Source: UMGS755 sp045590535 (GTDB taxonomy: Bacteria > Bacillota > Clostridia > UBA1381 > UBA9506). From it: a DNA stretch of 60,936 nt. The stretch lies in NCBI GenBank assembly GCA_045590535.1, contig JAZNRE010000009.1, positions 1 to 60,936 on the forward strand, read 5' to 3'. Positions 16,746-26,700 of the stretch are shown here, in pieces; position 1 is the stretch's first letter; each line of letters starts with the position of its first letter. The translations under genes and the position numbers were made by a program. The notes beneath the pieces were generated by a model, which was given only the letters and a program-made list of their open reading frames with translations, was not told the origin of the DNA and ran no database searches.

Positions 16746-17783
16746 CTATAAGTAAAATCCTGCACCGGATAAGCCCTGTGTTTCCGGTAGACCAAAAATC
16801 AGGTTCATATTTTGAATGGCCTGACCCGCTGCCCCTTTAACCAAATTGTCAATGGTGCTCACAACAATCACACGACCAAGGCGTTCATCCACACAAAGTC
16901 CAATATCCACAAAATTAGAACCGGATACAAAGTTACTTTCCGGCAAGCCCTCATCAAGAACACGAACAAAGGGCTCGTCATCATAAAACTCGTGATAAAG
17001 CTTAAGCAGGCTTTCCTTATCGGCAGGCGCCTTTAAGTTTGCATACATGGTTGCATAAATACCACGCTTCATGGGCACCAGGTGGGGCGTGAAAGAAAGA
17101 GCAATGTCCTGACCGGCCAAAATAGAAAGCTCCTGCTCAATTTCAGATGTGTGGCGATGGGTTGCCACTTTATAGGCCTTCATGCTCTCGGTGCATTCGC
17201 AGAAGTGATAGGCCTGCGCCAAGCCACGACCGGCACCTGAAACGCCGGATTTTGCATCAATAATAATGTTTTTTGCCTCAACCATACCCTTTGCCAAGAG
17301 GGGCGCCAGACCCAAAATGGAACAGGTGGTATAGCAACCGGGGTTACCGATTAAACGGCTCTTTTTAATTTCTTCTCTGTGCAGCTCCGGCAAACCGTAA
17401 ACCGATTCGTTTAACAGCTCCGGAGAAGAATGAGGCTGCTTATACCAGGTTTCATACACCTTCGGGTCATTATAACGATAGTCACCGGAAAGGTCAATGA
17501 TGGTAAGCCCCAGCTCATAAAGCTTGGGAATAATTTCTTTTGATGCGCCGTGAGGCAGGGCTGTGAAAACAACATCACATGTTGCCGCCGCTTCCGCCGG
17601 GTCAGGCGCTTTAAGGGTTAAATCGCACACGCCCCGCAAAGCCGGATAAATCTCTGATATTTTCTTTCCCTCATAGCTTTTCGAGGTCAATAATGTTAAG
17701 GTGACACCTTCATGCTGTGCAAGCAAACGAACCAGCTCACTGCCAGCATATCCGGTGGCGCCTAAAATACCTACTCGTACCAT
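16746..17783 (-). CDS. argC: N-acetyl-gamma-glutamyl-phosphate reductase
   Basis: Third step of arginine synthesis: NADPH reduction of acetylglutamyl phosphate to the semialdehyde. The NADP-binding GATGYAGSELVRLL is at residues 8-21, and the catalytic Cys150 is in GNPGCYTT. 345 aa. I take ATG 17783 (MVRVGILGATG) to match the family start; an upstream GTG at 17795 is possible. First gene of argC-argB; an ArgR-type box overlaps its promoter. argJ is missing between argC and argB, unlike the common argCJB order. Confidence 0.94.
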   Translation of the reverse strand: MVRVGILGATGYAGSELVRLLAQHEGVTLTLLTSKSYEGKKISEIYPALRGVCDLTLKAPDPAEAAATCDVVFTALPHGASKEIIPKLYELGLTIIDLSGDYRYNDPKVYETWYKQPHSSPELLNESVYGLPELHREEIKKSRLIGNPGCYTTCSILGLAPLLAKGMVEAKNIIIDAKSGVSGAGRGLAQAYHFCECTESMKAYKVATHRHTSEIEQELSILAGQDIALSFTPHLVPMKRGIYATMYANLKAPADKESLLKLYHEFYDDEPFVRVLDEGLPESNFVSGSNFVDIGLCVDERLGRVIVVSTIDNLVKGAAGQAIQNMNLIFGLPETQGLSGAGFYL

Positions 17784-17815
17784 TTTGAAAATCACTCACT
17801 CTCTTGTTTTGTATT

Positions 17816-17844
17816 ATTATACATTATCTTGCATAAAAATGCAA
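17816..17844 (-). promoter_or_regulatory. argC promoter with overlapping ARG box
   Basis: Minus strand: -35 TTGCAT (17839-17844), 17 bp, perfect -10 TATAAT (17816-17821). The inverted repeat TTGCATAAAAATGCAA (17829-17844) covers the -35 and half of the spacer and fits the ARG-box pattern TGNATWWWWATNCA, so ArgR with arginine probably represses here. Confidence 0.7.
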
Positions 17845-17958
17845 TAGTAAATTTATAAAAATTATTATGTTTATCTTCCAATTTTTTGTTAATACTGATA
17901 AAGACAGAAAGAAAACCCATTGGCAGAGCCACCCTCTGCTATAAGAAAGGCGGTTTCT

Positions 17959-18561
17959 ATGAAACTTACATTACCTTTTGCACTCTTTGCGGCCCTGCTA
18001 CTCACCCTCTCTTGGGCGTTTGCTTCAGAGGATGTTTCCCATGAGCTTCAAAGCGGCATTGTGCGAATGCACATTTTGGCAAACAGCAATTCAGCCGGCG
18101 ACCAGGCGCTAAAGCTCGCCGTACGGGACCGGGTTTTGGCTGAATCGGCCGATTCCCCCTCTCTGTTAACCGATGATGAGATTTTGGCCTGCTGCCGCGA
18201 TGAAATAGAAAAACAAGGCTACGACTATCCCGTCACCATAGAGCGCGGACAATTTTATTTCCCCCGAAAAACATATGACACTCTAACCCTGCCCGCCGGA
18301 GATTATCACGCTGTTCGCATTGTCATCGGCAGCGGTGAGGGGCAAAATTGGTGGTGTGTTATGTATCCACCCCTTTGCTTTTCCGATGCAGCCGACGGCA
18401 CCATGAATACAGATGCGTTGCAACAGTTAAGCGATTCGGTCAGCCCTGAAACCTTCTCAATGATTTGTGAAGGCAACCGCATTCATTTAAAGCCTTCTTT
18501 CAAGCTTGTGGAGCTATGGCAAAAGGCAAAAGCCCACATGCATCAATTCTCAAATAATTGA
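17959..18561 (+). CDS. spoIIR: Stage II sporulation protein R
   Basis: Secreted signal protein made in the forespore that triggers SpoIIGA to process pro-sigma-E in the mother cell. 200 aa with a signal sequence (MKLTLPFALFAALLLTLSWAFA), then the family core VRMHILANSNSAGDQALKLAVRDRV and the WWCVMYPPLC motif near residue 135. AGAAAGG lies eight bases before ATG 17959. A forespore sigma-F promoter would be expected, but I could not find a convincing one. The stop codon lies inside a perfect palindrome shared with the convergent DUF3006 gene. Confidence 0.93.
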   Translation: MKLTLPFALFAALLLTLSWAFASEDVSHELQSGIVRMHILANSNSAGDQALKLAVRDRVLAESADSPSLLTDDEILACCRDEIEKQGYDYPVTIERGQFYFPRKTYDTLTLPAGDYHAVRIVIGSGEGQNWWCVMYPPLCFSDAADGTMNTDALQQLSDSVSPETFSMICEGNRIHLKPSFKLVELWQKAKAHMHQFSNN

Positions 18562-18566
18562 TGCAT
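18538..18566. terminator. Palindrome spanning two convergent overlapping stop codons
   Basis: ATGCATCAATT (18538-18548) and AATTGATGCAT (18556-18566) form a perfect 11-bp stem with a 7-base loop. It contains the TGA of spoIIR (18559-18561) and the TGA of the DUF3006 gene (18543-18545). No U-tract follows on either strand, so it may be a 3'-end stabiliser or a weak, factor-assisted terminator rather than a standard one. Confidence 0.5.
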
Positions 18567-18743
18567 AATTTCACGCATTTTATCTCTTCTTTTTTCTGTT
18601 TCTTCCTTATTTATATATAAAGTAATACAATCGCCCTCTTTTGCCTCCGGCAAGAGGGCTTTTTCAATGGCATAAAACTGCTCGTCCTCCGTTTCCACAA
18701 TCAGCTTATCCCCTTCAATCCGGTCTACAATATATGTTTTCAT
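18543..18743 (-). CDS. DUF3006 domain protein
   Basis: 66 aa: MKTYIVDRIEGDKLIVETED opening, a five-strand beta segment, and a charged helical tail (NKEETEKRRDKMREIMHQLFE). This is the DUF3006 pattern, with no known function. GGAGG precedes the ATG. It follows the metallo-beta-lactamase gene by 27 bp, and this pairing is frequent in Clostridia, so the two probably share a role. Its last 19 bp overlap the 3' end of spoIIR on the other strand. Confidence 0.85.
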   Translation of the reverse strand: MKTYIVDRIEGDKLIVETEDEQFYAIEKALLPEAKEGDCITLYINKEETEKRRDKMREIMHQLFEN

Positions 18744-18770
18744 TTGTCTGCCTCCTTCATGGTAACATGA

Positions 18771-19625
18771 CTACCATATTGTTTTACCATCGCTGGAAAT
18801 CACAATGGTGCCCGATTCATCTGTTCGCAAAACGGTTTTAACACCTAGCTTGTTTAAAGCATCCAAAGTTTCACGGTGGGGATGACCATAGTCGTTATCA
18901 ATCCCCGCTGAAATAACCGCCACCTCCGGGGATACCGCTTTTAAAAAGGTCACGCTGCTTGAGGTGGATGAGCCATGATGGCCTACCTTGAGCACATCGG
19001 CTTTTAAGGGTAGCCCGCTTTTTAACATGTCTTGTTCGGCAAGCTCTTCTGCATCCCCCGTAAACAGAAAGGCTTTTTCATCAAACACAACCCGCAGCAC
19101 CGCCGAAGCATTGTTCAAATCATCATAGCCTTGCTTTTTAGGAGAAACAAAGGTCATGTCCACCGCTGAATCGGTTTCAATTTTGAGGCCTGCCTCCACT
19201 TTATAAACCGGCAGGTTCTGTTCCTTTAGTGTTTGCAACAGATTTTCAAAGGTGCGGCTTGTGTGCACCGCATCAGGCATATATACCGCCCCCACATCAA
19301 AACGATTCAGCACAGCTATAGCGCCGCCAATATGGTCGCTGTGCGGGTGGGATAAGATAAGGTAATCAATTTTGCTGATTCCGCAAGATGCAATAAAGTT
19401 GGTTATACCCTCTCCTGCATTCTGCTCCCCTGCATCTATCAAAACCGTTTTGCCTTCAGGCAAAATCATAAAGGAGCTGTCCCCTTGCCCCACATCCAAA
19501 AAGGCAACCTGCAAAATACCTGCCTCGTGCGAAAGACTTACGCTCTCTTCTTTCGGTGCAAGCAGGCTAAACAGCCCCACGGCTATGAGAACTATCATAT
19601 ATAAAACCGATTTCTTTTTCATCAT
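18771..19625 (-). CDS. ComEC/Rec2-related metallo-beta-lactamase-fold hydrolase, membrane-anchored
   Basis: 284 aa. An N-terminal hydrophobic anchor (about residues 6-24) is followed by a metallo-beta-lactamase domain resembling the C-terminal part of ComEC: FLDVGQGDSSFMILPEGKTVLIDAG, metal motif LSHPHSDHIGG, FTGDAE and KVGHHGSSTSSS. The domain probably lies outside the membrane. Stand-alone members are thought to act on nucleic acid or phosphodiesters, but no substrate is known. It lacks the ComEC channel. GGAG lies about 10 bp before ATG 19625. Upstream gene of the DUF3006 pair, and divergent from rpoB. Confidence 0.88.
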   Translation of the reverse strand: MMKKKSVLYMIVLIAVGLFSLLAPKEESVSLSHEAGILQVAFLDVGQGDSSFMILPEGKTVLIDAGEQNAGEGITNFIASCGISKIDYLILSHPHSDHIGGAIAVLNRFDVGAVYMPDAVHTSRTFENLLQTLKEQNLPVYKVEAGLKIETDSAVDMTFVSPKKQGYDDLNNASAVLRVVFDEKAFLFTGDAEELAEQDMLKSGLPLKADVLKVGHHGSSTSSSVTFLKAVSPEVAVISAGIDNDYGHPHRETLDALNKLGVKTVLRTDESGTIVISSDGKTIW

Positions 19626-19777
19626 TTAAAACCATCTCCTGCAACTTCGTATGAATTTATTCTATCATAAATTCCATTATTTTTAAAGCCTTAACTGCTT
19701 TTTTCACCCTGTTTTTCTATTTTTTTCGATATACTTAAAAAAAATAAAACTTTTTCTTATTTTTTTGGCAAAAACCC

Positions 19778-19812
19778 TTGACTTATTGACTTGACTGTGA
19801 TAGTATTATAAA
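19778..19812 (+). promoter_or_regulatory. rpoB promoter region with three TTGACT hexamers
   Basis: TTGACT occurs at 19778, 19786 and 19791. The first has a 17-bp spacer to TAGTAT (19801-19806); TATTAT (19804-19809) and TATAAA (19807-19812) overlap it. Which pair is used cannot be told from sequence. Bases 19626-19777 hold only AT-rich spacer. Confidence 0.55.
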
Positions 19813-19840
19813 TTGCATTATAAGTCAAAATAGGGTATTT

Positions 19841-19897
19841 ATGCATGTGTGGATTGCGAGCCCCGTAATGCATTACATAATAAAACAGCTGCGGTGA
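19841..19897 (+). CDS. Possible 18-codon leader peptide of rpoB
   Basis: ATG 19841 opens a frame reading MHVWIASPVMHYIIKQLR and stopping at TGA 19895-19897. TAGGG (19831-19835) is a modest ribosome-binding site. The stop codon falls in the GTGA loop of a hairpin (19885-19907, ACAGCTGCG/CGCAAGCTGT with one bulge), and the frame contains the 12-bp palindrome GTAATGCATTAC (19865-19876). No U-run follows the hairpin. Translation is unproven; the frame may be fortuitous. Confidence 0.3.
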   Translation: MHVWIASPVMHYIIKQLR

Positions 19898-19941
19898 CGC
19901 AAGCTGTCATGGGCAAAAAAATAAATGAGGTGATCTAGGTA

Positions 19942-22900
19942 ATGGTGCATCCGATTCAATTAGGCAAAAATGTCAGAATGAGTTATGCAAAAATCGACGA
20001 AGTCCTGGACATGCCAAACCTGATTGAGGTTCAAAAAGACTCTTATCAGTGGTTTTTGGATGAAGGCTTAAAAGAGGTTTTTCATGACATTTCCCCAATT
20101 ACGGATTACACTGGCAATCTGGTTTTGGAGTTTATTGATTACAAGCTGGAAGACAAGGTTAAGTACGATGTAGAGGAATGTAAAGAAAGAGACACCAACT
20201 ATGCATCGCCCTTAAAAGCCCGCGTCCGCTTAATCAATAAAGAAACCGGCGAAGTGAAAGAGCAGGAAATTTTCATGGGCGACTTCCCCCTGATGACCGA
20301 TCAGGGTACCTTTATCATTAACGGTGCTGAGCGTGTTATCGTCAGCCAGTTGGTTCGCTCCCCCGGCATCTACTTTGCCATGGAGCATGATAAAACAGGT
20401 AAAGAGCTCTTTAACTCTACCGTTATTCCTTACCGCGGTGCTTGGCTTGAATATGAAAACGATGTGAATGATGTTCTTTCGGTTCGCATTGACCGTACAA
20501 GAAAGATTCCCATCACCGTTTTGATTCGCGCCCTGGGTGTGATTACAGACGACCAGATTCTCTCCCTCTTCGGTGAGACCGAGGCCATGCTGAACACCTT
20601 GGAAAAAACTGCTTCCATTCAAAGTCAGGATGAAGCCTTAATTGAGATTTACAAAAAACTCCGTCCCGGTGAACCGCCGGCAGTTGAAAGTGCTCGCACA
20701 CTTTTGATGGGTCTTTTGTTTGATCCCAAGCGTTATGACCTGGCGAAAGTGGGTCGTTATAAATTTAATAAGAAGTTAGGCCTTGCTGCCCGTATCACCG
20801 GCTTCACCAACAAAGAGGCGATTGCCGATCCTCGCACAGGTGAGGTTTTGTTGCCTGCCAACCAGTACATTTCCAAAGAGATTGCTGAAAAAGCAGAGCT
20901 GGCCGGCGTTAACGAGGTTGTTCTCGACATTAACGGCAAAGCCATTAAGGTTTTCTCTAACCATACCGTTACCTTATCTGAATATGTTGACTTCGATTGC
21001 TCAGACATGGACATTCATGAAAAGGTTTGCCTGAATGTTTTGAATGAGATTTTAGAAGAAAACAAAGACGAAGCTGCCATCCGTGAAGCAATCAGCCGCC
21101 GGATTGACGAGCTTATTCCCCGTCATATTACAATTGAAGATATTTTTGCATCCATTAACTACCAGATTGGCCTTTTATATGGCATTGGTACCACAGATGA
21201 CATTGACCACTTAGGCAACCGTCGTCTGCGCTGCGTTGGTGAGCTTTTGCAGAACCAGTTCCGCATTGGTCTTTCCCGTATGGAGCGTGTTGTTCGTGAG
21301 CGTATGACCATTCAGGACCTTGATGTTGTAACACCCCAGGCGCTGATTAACATCCGCCCCGTTGTTGCAACCATTAAAGAGTTCTTTGGTTCTTCTCAGC
21401 TCTCGCAGTTCATGGATCAGTTGAATCCCCTTTCTGAGTTGACACATAAAAGAAGACTTTCAGCCTTAGGTCCCGGTGGTTTGTCCCGTGACCGTGCGGG
21501 CTTCGAGGTTCGTGACGTTCACCATTCTCACTATTCCAGAATGTGTCCCATTGAAACCCCTGAAGGTCCGAACATTGGTTTGATTTCTTCTCTTTCAACT
21601 TATGCCCGTATTAACGAATATGGCTTCATTGAAGCGCCTTACCGCCGCGTTGATAAGAAAACCGGCAAGGCAACCGATGAAATTATTTATATCACAGCTG
21701 ACATTGAAGACCAGTATATCATTGCACAGGCCAATGAGCCTTTAGACGATGAAGGCAAGTTTGTTCACAAAAAGGTTGCCGCTCGTTTTAAGGATGATAT
21801 CTTGGAAGTTGAGGCTTCCCAGGTTGACTTTATGGATGTATCACCCAAACAGGTGGTTTCTGTTGCTACTGCAATGATCCCCTTCCTTGAAAACGACGAC
21901 GCAAACCGTGCCCTGATGGGTGCAAACATGCAGCGTCAGGCTGTACCCCTCTTAAAAACCCAGTCCCCCATCATCGGTACCGGCATGGAATATAAAGCCG
22001 CAAAAGACTCCGGTGTTGTTGTGCTGGCAAAGCAGGATGGTACCATTCACAAAGTCAGCGCTGAAGAAATTGTTATTAAGGATAAAAAAGGCAACTTACA
22101 TCCTTACAAATTGATTAAATTCACCCGCTCCAATCAGGGTACCTGCATTAACCAGCGTCCCATTGTTGAAGAGGGCGAAAAAGTTAAAAAAGGTGACATC
22201 ATTGCCGATGGTCCTTCCACTGACAAGGGTGAAATCGCTTTGGGTAAAAACATCCTCATTGGCTTTATGACCTGGGAAGGTTATAACTATGAAGATGCTA
22301 TGCTCATCAGCGAAAAGCTTGTTCGTGATGATGTTTTAACCTCTATTCACATTGAAGAATATGAATGCGAAGCCCGTGACACCAAGCTTGGCAGCGAAGA
22401 AATCACCCGTGACATTCCCAATGTGGGTGAAGATGCGCTGAAGGATCTTGATGAACGCGGTATCGTTCGCATTGGTGCTGAAGTTCGCTCCGGTGATATT
22501 TTGGTTGGTAAAGTTACACCCAAGGGCGAAACCGAACTCACCGCTGAAGAGCGTCTGCTTCGTGCTATTTTTGGTGAAAAAGCCCGTGAAGTGCGTGACA
22601 CTTCTCTCCGTGTACCCCATGGTGAAGCCGGTATCATCGTTGATGTTATTGTCTTCGACCGTGAAAAAGGCGACGAACTGCCGCCGGGCGTAAATCAGCT
22701 GGTTCGCTGCTACATTGCACAGAAGCGTAAGATTTCTGTGGGTGATAAAATGGCCGGTCGCCATGGTAATAAGGGTGTTATTTCCCGCATTCTACCGGAA
22801 GAAGACATGCCCTTCCTGCCCGATGGCACACCCCTTGAAATCGTGCTGAATCCTTTGGGCGTACCTTCCCGTATGAACATTGGTCAGGTGCTCGAAGTGC

Positions 22901-23709
22901 ATTTGGGCCGTGCGGCCAGAGAGCTTGGCTGGAAGATTGCCACACCGGTATTTGACGGTGCTAACGAATTTGATATTATGGATACCTTGGAAAAGGCCGG
23001 TCTTGACCGTGACGGTAAAACCATTCTCTATGATGGCCGTACTGGTGAGCCTTTTGATAATCGCGTTACCGTGGGTATTATGTACATCTTGAAGCTGGCC
23101 CACTTGGTTGACGACAAGATTCACGCCCGTTCCACAGGCCCCTACTCCTTAGTTACACAGCAGCCGTTGGGTGGTAAAGCCCAGTTTGGCGGACAGCGTT
23201 TCGGTGAAATGGAAGTTTGGGCTTTGGAAGCTTACGGTGCTGCTTACACTCTGCAGGAAATTCTGACCGTTAAGTCAGACGATATTGTAGGTCGTGTTAA
23301 AACCTATGAATCCATTGTCAAAGGTGACAGCGTACCGAAGCCGGGCATTCCCGAATCCTTCAAGGTTTTAATCAAAGAATTACAGTCTCTGTGTTTAGAC
23401 ATTCGCGCATTGGATGAAAACATGGAAGAAATTCACCTGAAAGATTCTTCTGAAGAAGAGGACGAAGAGGCTTCAATGGGTCTTTCCGTTAAAGGTGACG
23501 CTTCTTACATCGACTTGGATTTGGCCGACGATGACGAAGGCGATGACGAGGGTGACATCGACGATGACGATGCTGACCTGGATGACGACCTTGACGATGG
23601 TATGGAAGATGATCTTGATGAAGATCTTGATGATGATTTAGACGATGAGTTTGAATCGGGATTAGATGGCGAAGCAAGCGACTTTGTTGACGATCTTGAT
23701 TTGCTGTAA
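19942..23709 (+). CDS. rpoB: DNA-directed RNA polymerase subunit beta
   Basis: 1255 aa catalytic subunit. The rifampicin region GSSQLSQFMDQLNPLSELTHKRRLSALGPG carries the usual susceptible residues, and ETPEGPNIGLI and the C-terminal clamp regions are present (GGKAQFGGQRFGEMEVWAL). GAGGTGATC lies seven bases before ATG 19942. The last 60 or so residues are an unusually acidic tail, almost all Asp and Glu. The gene starts its own block; rplJ and rplL, usual upstream partners, are not adjacent. Followed by rpoC after about 54 bp. Confidence 0.98.
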   Translation: MVHPIQLGKNVRMSYAKIDEVLDMPNLIEVQKDSYQWFLDEGLKEVFHDISPITDYTGNLVLEFIDYKLEDKVKYDVEECKERDTNYASPLKARVRLINKETGEVKEQEIFMGDFPLMTDQGTFIINGAERVIVSQLVRSPGIYFAMEHDKTGKELFNSTVIPYRGAWLEYENDVNDVLSVRIDRTRKIPITVLIRALGVITDDQILSLFGETEAMLNTLEKTASIQSQDEALIEIYKKLRPGEPPAVESARTLLMGLLFDPKRYDLAKVGRYKFNKKLGLAARITGFTNKEAIADPRTGEVLLPANQYISKEIAEKAELAGVNEVVLDINGKAIKVFSNHTVTLSEYVDFDCSDMDIHEKVCLNVLNEILEENKDEAAIREAISRRIDELIPRHITIEDIFASINYQIGLLYGIGTTDDIDHLGNRRLRCVGELLQNQFRIGLSRMERVVRERMTIQDLDVVTPQALINIRPVVATIKEFFGSSQLSQFMDQLNPLSELTHKRRLSALGPGGLSRDRAGFEVRDVHHSHYSRMCPIETPEGPNIGLISSLSTYARINEYGFIEAPYRRVDKKTGKATDEIIYITADIEDQYIIAQANEPLDDEGKFVHKKVAARFKDDILEVEASQVDFMDVSPKQVVSVATAMIPFLENDDANRALMGANMQRQAVPLLKTQSPIIGTGMEYKAAKDSGVVVLAKQDGTIHKVSAEEIVIKDKKGNLHPYKLIKFTRSNQGTCINQRPIVEEGEKVKKGDIIADGPSTDKGEIALGKNILIGFMTWEGYNYEDAMLISEKLVRDDVLTSIHIEEYECEARDTKLGSEEITRDIPNVGEDALKDLDERGIVRIGAEVRSGDILVGKVTPKGETELTAEERLLRAIFGEKAREVRDTSLRVPHGEAGIIVDVIVFDREKGDELPPGVNQLVRCYIAQKRKISVGDKMAGRHGNKGVISRILPEEDMPFLPDGTPLEIVLNPLGVPSRMNIGQVLEVHLGRAARELGWKIATPVFDGANEFDIMDTLEKAGLDRDGKTILYDGRTGEPFDNRVTVGIMYILKLAHLVDDKIHARSTGPYSLVTQQPLGGKAQFGGQRFGEMEVWALEAYGAAYTLQEILTVKSDDIVGRVKTYESIVKGDSVPKPGIPESFKVLIKELQSLCLDIRALDENMEEIHLKDSSEEEDEEASMGLSVKGDASYIDLDLADDDEGDDEGDIDDDDADLDDDLDDGMEDDLDEDLDDDLDDEFESGLDGEASDFVDDLDLL

Positions 23710-23762
23710 TCGAAAACCCGCAATGATACGAAAGCCGCAGTCGGGGCGGCAATAAAATCGGA

Positions 23763-26700
23763 ATGGAGATGAATCGGTTGTCTGAAAATTCATTTGAAGC
23801 AATTAAAATCGGTCTGGCATCACCGGAAATGATTCGTGAGTGGTCCCGGGGCGAAGTGAAAAAACCGGAAACCATCAACTACAGAACCTTAAAAGCAGAG
23901 CGTGATGGTCTGTTTTGTGAGCGTATCTTTGGCCCACAAAAAGACTGGGAATGTCACTGCGGAAAATACAAGCGTATCCGTCACAAAGGTATTGTTTGTG
24001 ACCGTTGCGGCGTTGAAGTAACACGTTCCCGGGTACGCCGTGAACGCATGGGTCACATTGAACTGGCTGCACCCGTGTCTCACATCTGGTATTTTAAGGG
24101 TATCCCCACCCGTATGGGTCTGCTTCTGGATATGACACCCAGAATGCTTGAAAAAGTGCTCTATTTTGCCGCTTATGTGGTAATTGATCCGGGCACAAGA
24201 ACCGAATTACAGAAAAAGCAGATTTTATCTGAAAAAGAATATCGTGAATTTTCTGAAAAGTATGGCGATCGCTTCCGTGCCGGCATGGGCGCAGAAGCCA
24301 TCAAAGAACTTTTGCAGGAAATTGACCTGGAGGAAATGTCAAAGGAACTCAAGCTGGATTTAGAAGGCGCTACCGGTCAGAAAAAGGTTCGTCTTTTAAA
24401 ACGGTTAGAGGTTGTTGAATCCTTCCGTTTATCCGGCAACAAGCCGGAATGGATGATTTTGGATGTCATCCCGGTAATTCCTCCCGATTTGCGCCCCATG
24501 GTGCAGTTAGACGGCGGTCGCTTTGCTACCTCCGACTTAAACGATTTGTATCGTCGTGTTATCAACCGCAACAACCGTTTAAAGAGACTGCTTGATTTGG
24601 GCGCACCCGAAATTATCGTTCGTAACGAAAAAAGAATGCTGCAGGAGGCGGTTGACGCCCTGATTGATAATGGTCGTCGCGGTCGTCCTGTAACTGGACC
24701 CGGAAACCGTCCCTTAAAATCCCTGTCTGATATGTTAAAGGGTAAGCAGGGTCGTTTCCGTCAGAACCTCTTGGGTAAGCGTGTTGACTACTCCGGTCGT
24801 TCTGTTATCGTCGTTGGTCCTGAACTTAAGATTTATCAATGCGGTCTGCCGAAAGAAATGGCTATTGAGCTGTTTAAGCCCTTTGTTATGAAGAAGCTTG
24901 TTAACGGTGGACTGGCACATAACATTAAGAGTGCAAAACGCATGGTTGAGCGCTTAAAGCCCGAAGTTTGGGATGTTTTAGAGGATGTTATTAAAGAGCA
25001 TCCCGTTCTGTTGAACCGTGCACCAACACTGCATAGATTGGGTATTCAGGCCTTTGAACCTGTTTTGGTTGAAGGTCGTGCGCTGAAGTTGCATCCTTTA
25101 GTATGTACCGCATACAATGCCGACTTCGACGGTGACCAGATGGCTGTCCATGTACCCCTCTCCCCCGAGGCGCAGGCAGAAGCCCGTTTCCTGATGCTTT
25201 CAGCAAACAACCTGTTAAAGCCCCAGGACGGTCGCCCTGTAACTGTACCCACACAGGATATGGTTTTGGGTGCTTATTACCTGACCATTGACAATCCTGA
25301 AGAGATTGGCACCGGCAAGTCCTTCTCCAATCCCAACGAGGCCATTCTGGCTTACACCAACGGTGTTGTTGGCATTCATGCGCCCATTAAGGTTCGCATG
25401 AACAAAGAGATTGACGGTGTTATTCATGAAGCTCTTATTGATACAACCGTAGGTCGTATCATCTTTAATGAAGCCGTGCCCCAGGATTTAGGTTTTGTTG
25501 ACAGAACCATTCCCGAAAACCTGCTTAAGCTTGAGATTGATTTCTTAACCACCAAAAAAGAACTGGGTAAAATCGTTGATAAGTGCATTCGTGTTCACGG
25601 TTTAACCGAAACAGCTGAAGTTTTGGATAGAATTAAGGCACTGGGCTATAAATTCTCAACCCGTGGCGCCGTTACCGTAAGCGTTAGCGACATGAAGGTG
25701 CCCGAGGCTAAGAAACAGTACCTTGCTGAAGCCGAAGAAGCTGTTGAAAAAATCACTAAGAAGTTCAAACGCGGTTTAATTTCTGACGAAGAGCGGTATA
25801 ATATGGTTATCAAGACCTGGACCGAGACCAATGACAAGGTAACCAAGGCATTGATGGAAAATCTGGATAAGTTCAATCCTATCTACATGATGGCCCACTC
25901 CGGTGCCCGTGGTAGCCAGAATCAGATTCGTCAGCTGGCCGGTATGCGTGGTTTGATGAACGATACCTCCGGTAAAACCATCGAAATCCCGATTCGTGCT
26001 AACTTCCGTGAAGGTCTGAATGTATTGGAATACTTCATCTCCTCTCACGGTGCAAGAAAAGGTTTGGCCGATACAGCTCTGCGTACTGCCGACTCCGGTT
26101 ACTTAACCCGTCGTTTGGTTGATGTCAGCCAGGAAGTTATCATCCGCGAAGAAGATTGCGGTACCGATAAGGGTATTGAAGTATTTGATATCCGTGACGG
26201 TAAAGAACTCATTGAAGGTCTCTTCGACCGCTTAAACGGTCGTTTCGCTTTAGAACCCATCGTGCATCCTGAAACCGGTGAAGTGATTGTTCCGGCAAAC
26301 ACCTTAATCACCGAACAGCTTGCAAAGAAAGCCGTTGATGCAGGCGTTAAACGGGCTGTCATTCGCTCCGTATTAACCTGTAAGGCTAAAGTGGGTATCT
26401 GTGCTAAATGTTATGGTTCTAACCTTGCTAGCGGTGATAAAGTGCCCGTCGGTGAAGCGGTTGGTATCATTGCGGCTCAGTCCATCGGTGAACCCGGTAC
26501 ACAGCTGACCATGAGAACCTTCCACACCGGTGGTGTTGCAACCGCTGATGACATCACACAGGGTCTGCCCCGTGTTGAAGAATTGTTTGAAGCCAGAAAG
26601 CCCAAGGGTCTTGCCATTATCGCTGAAATCGGCGGTAAGGTCAGCATCGTAGAAAATAAGAAAAAGCGTGAAGTTGTGATTACCGACGATAAGGTTGGTG

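Noticed and set aside
23489..23878. Ser/His-rich minus-strand frames opposite the end of rpoB
   Set aside because: They are the reverse complement of the repetitive GAT/GAC tract encoding the acidic tail of RpoB; no ribosome-binding site and no recognisable protein.
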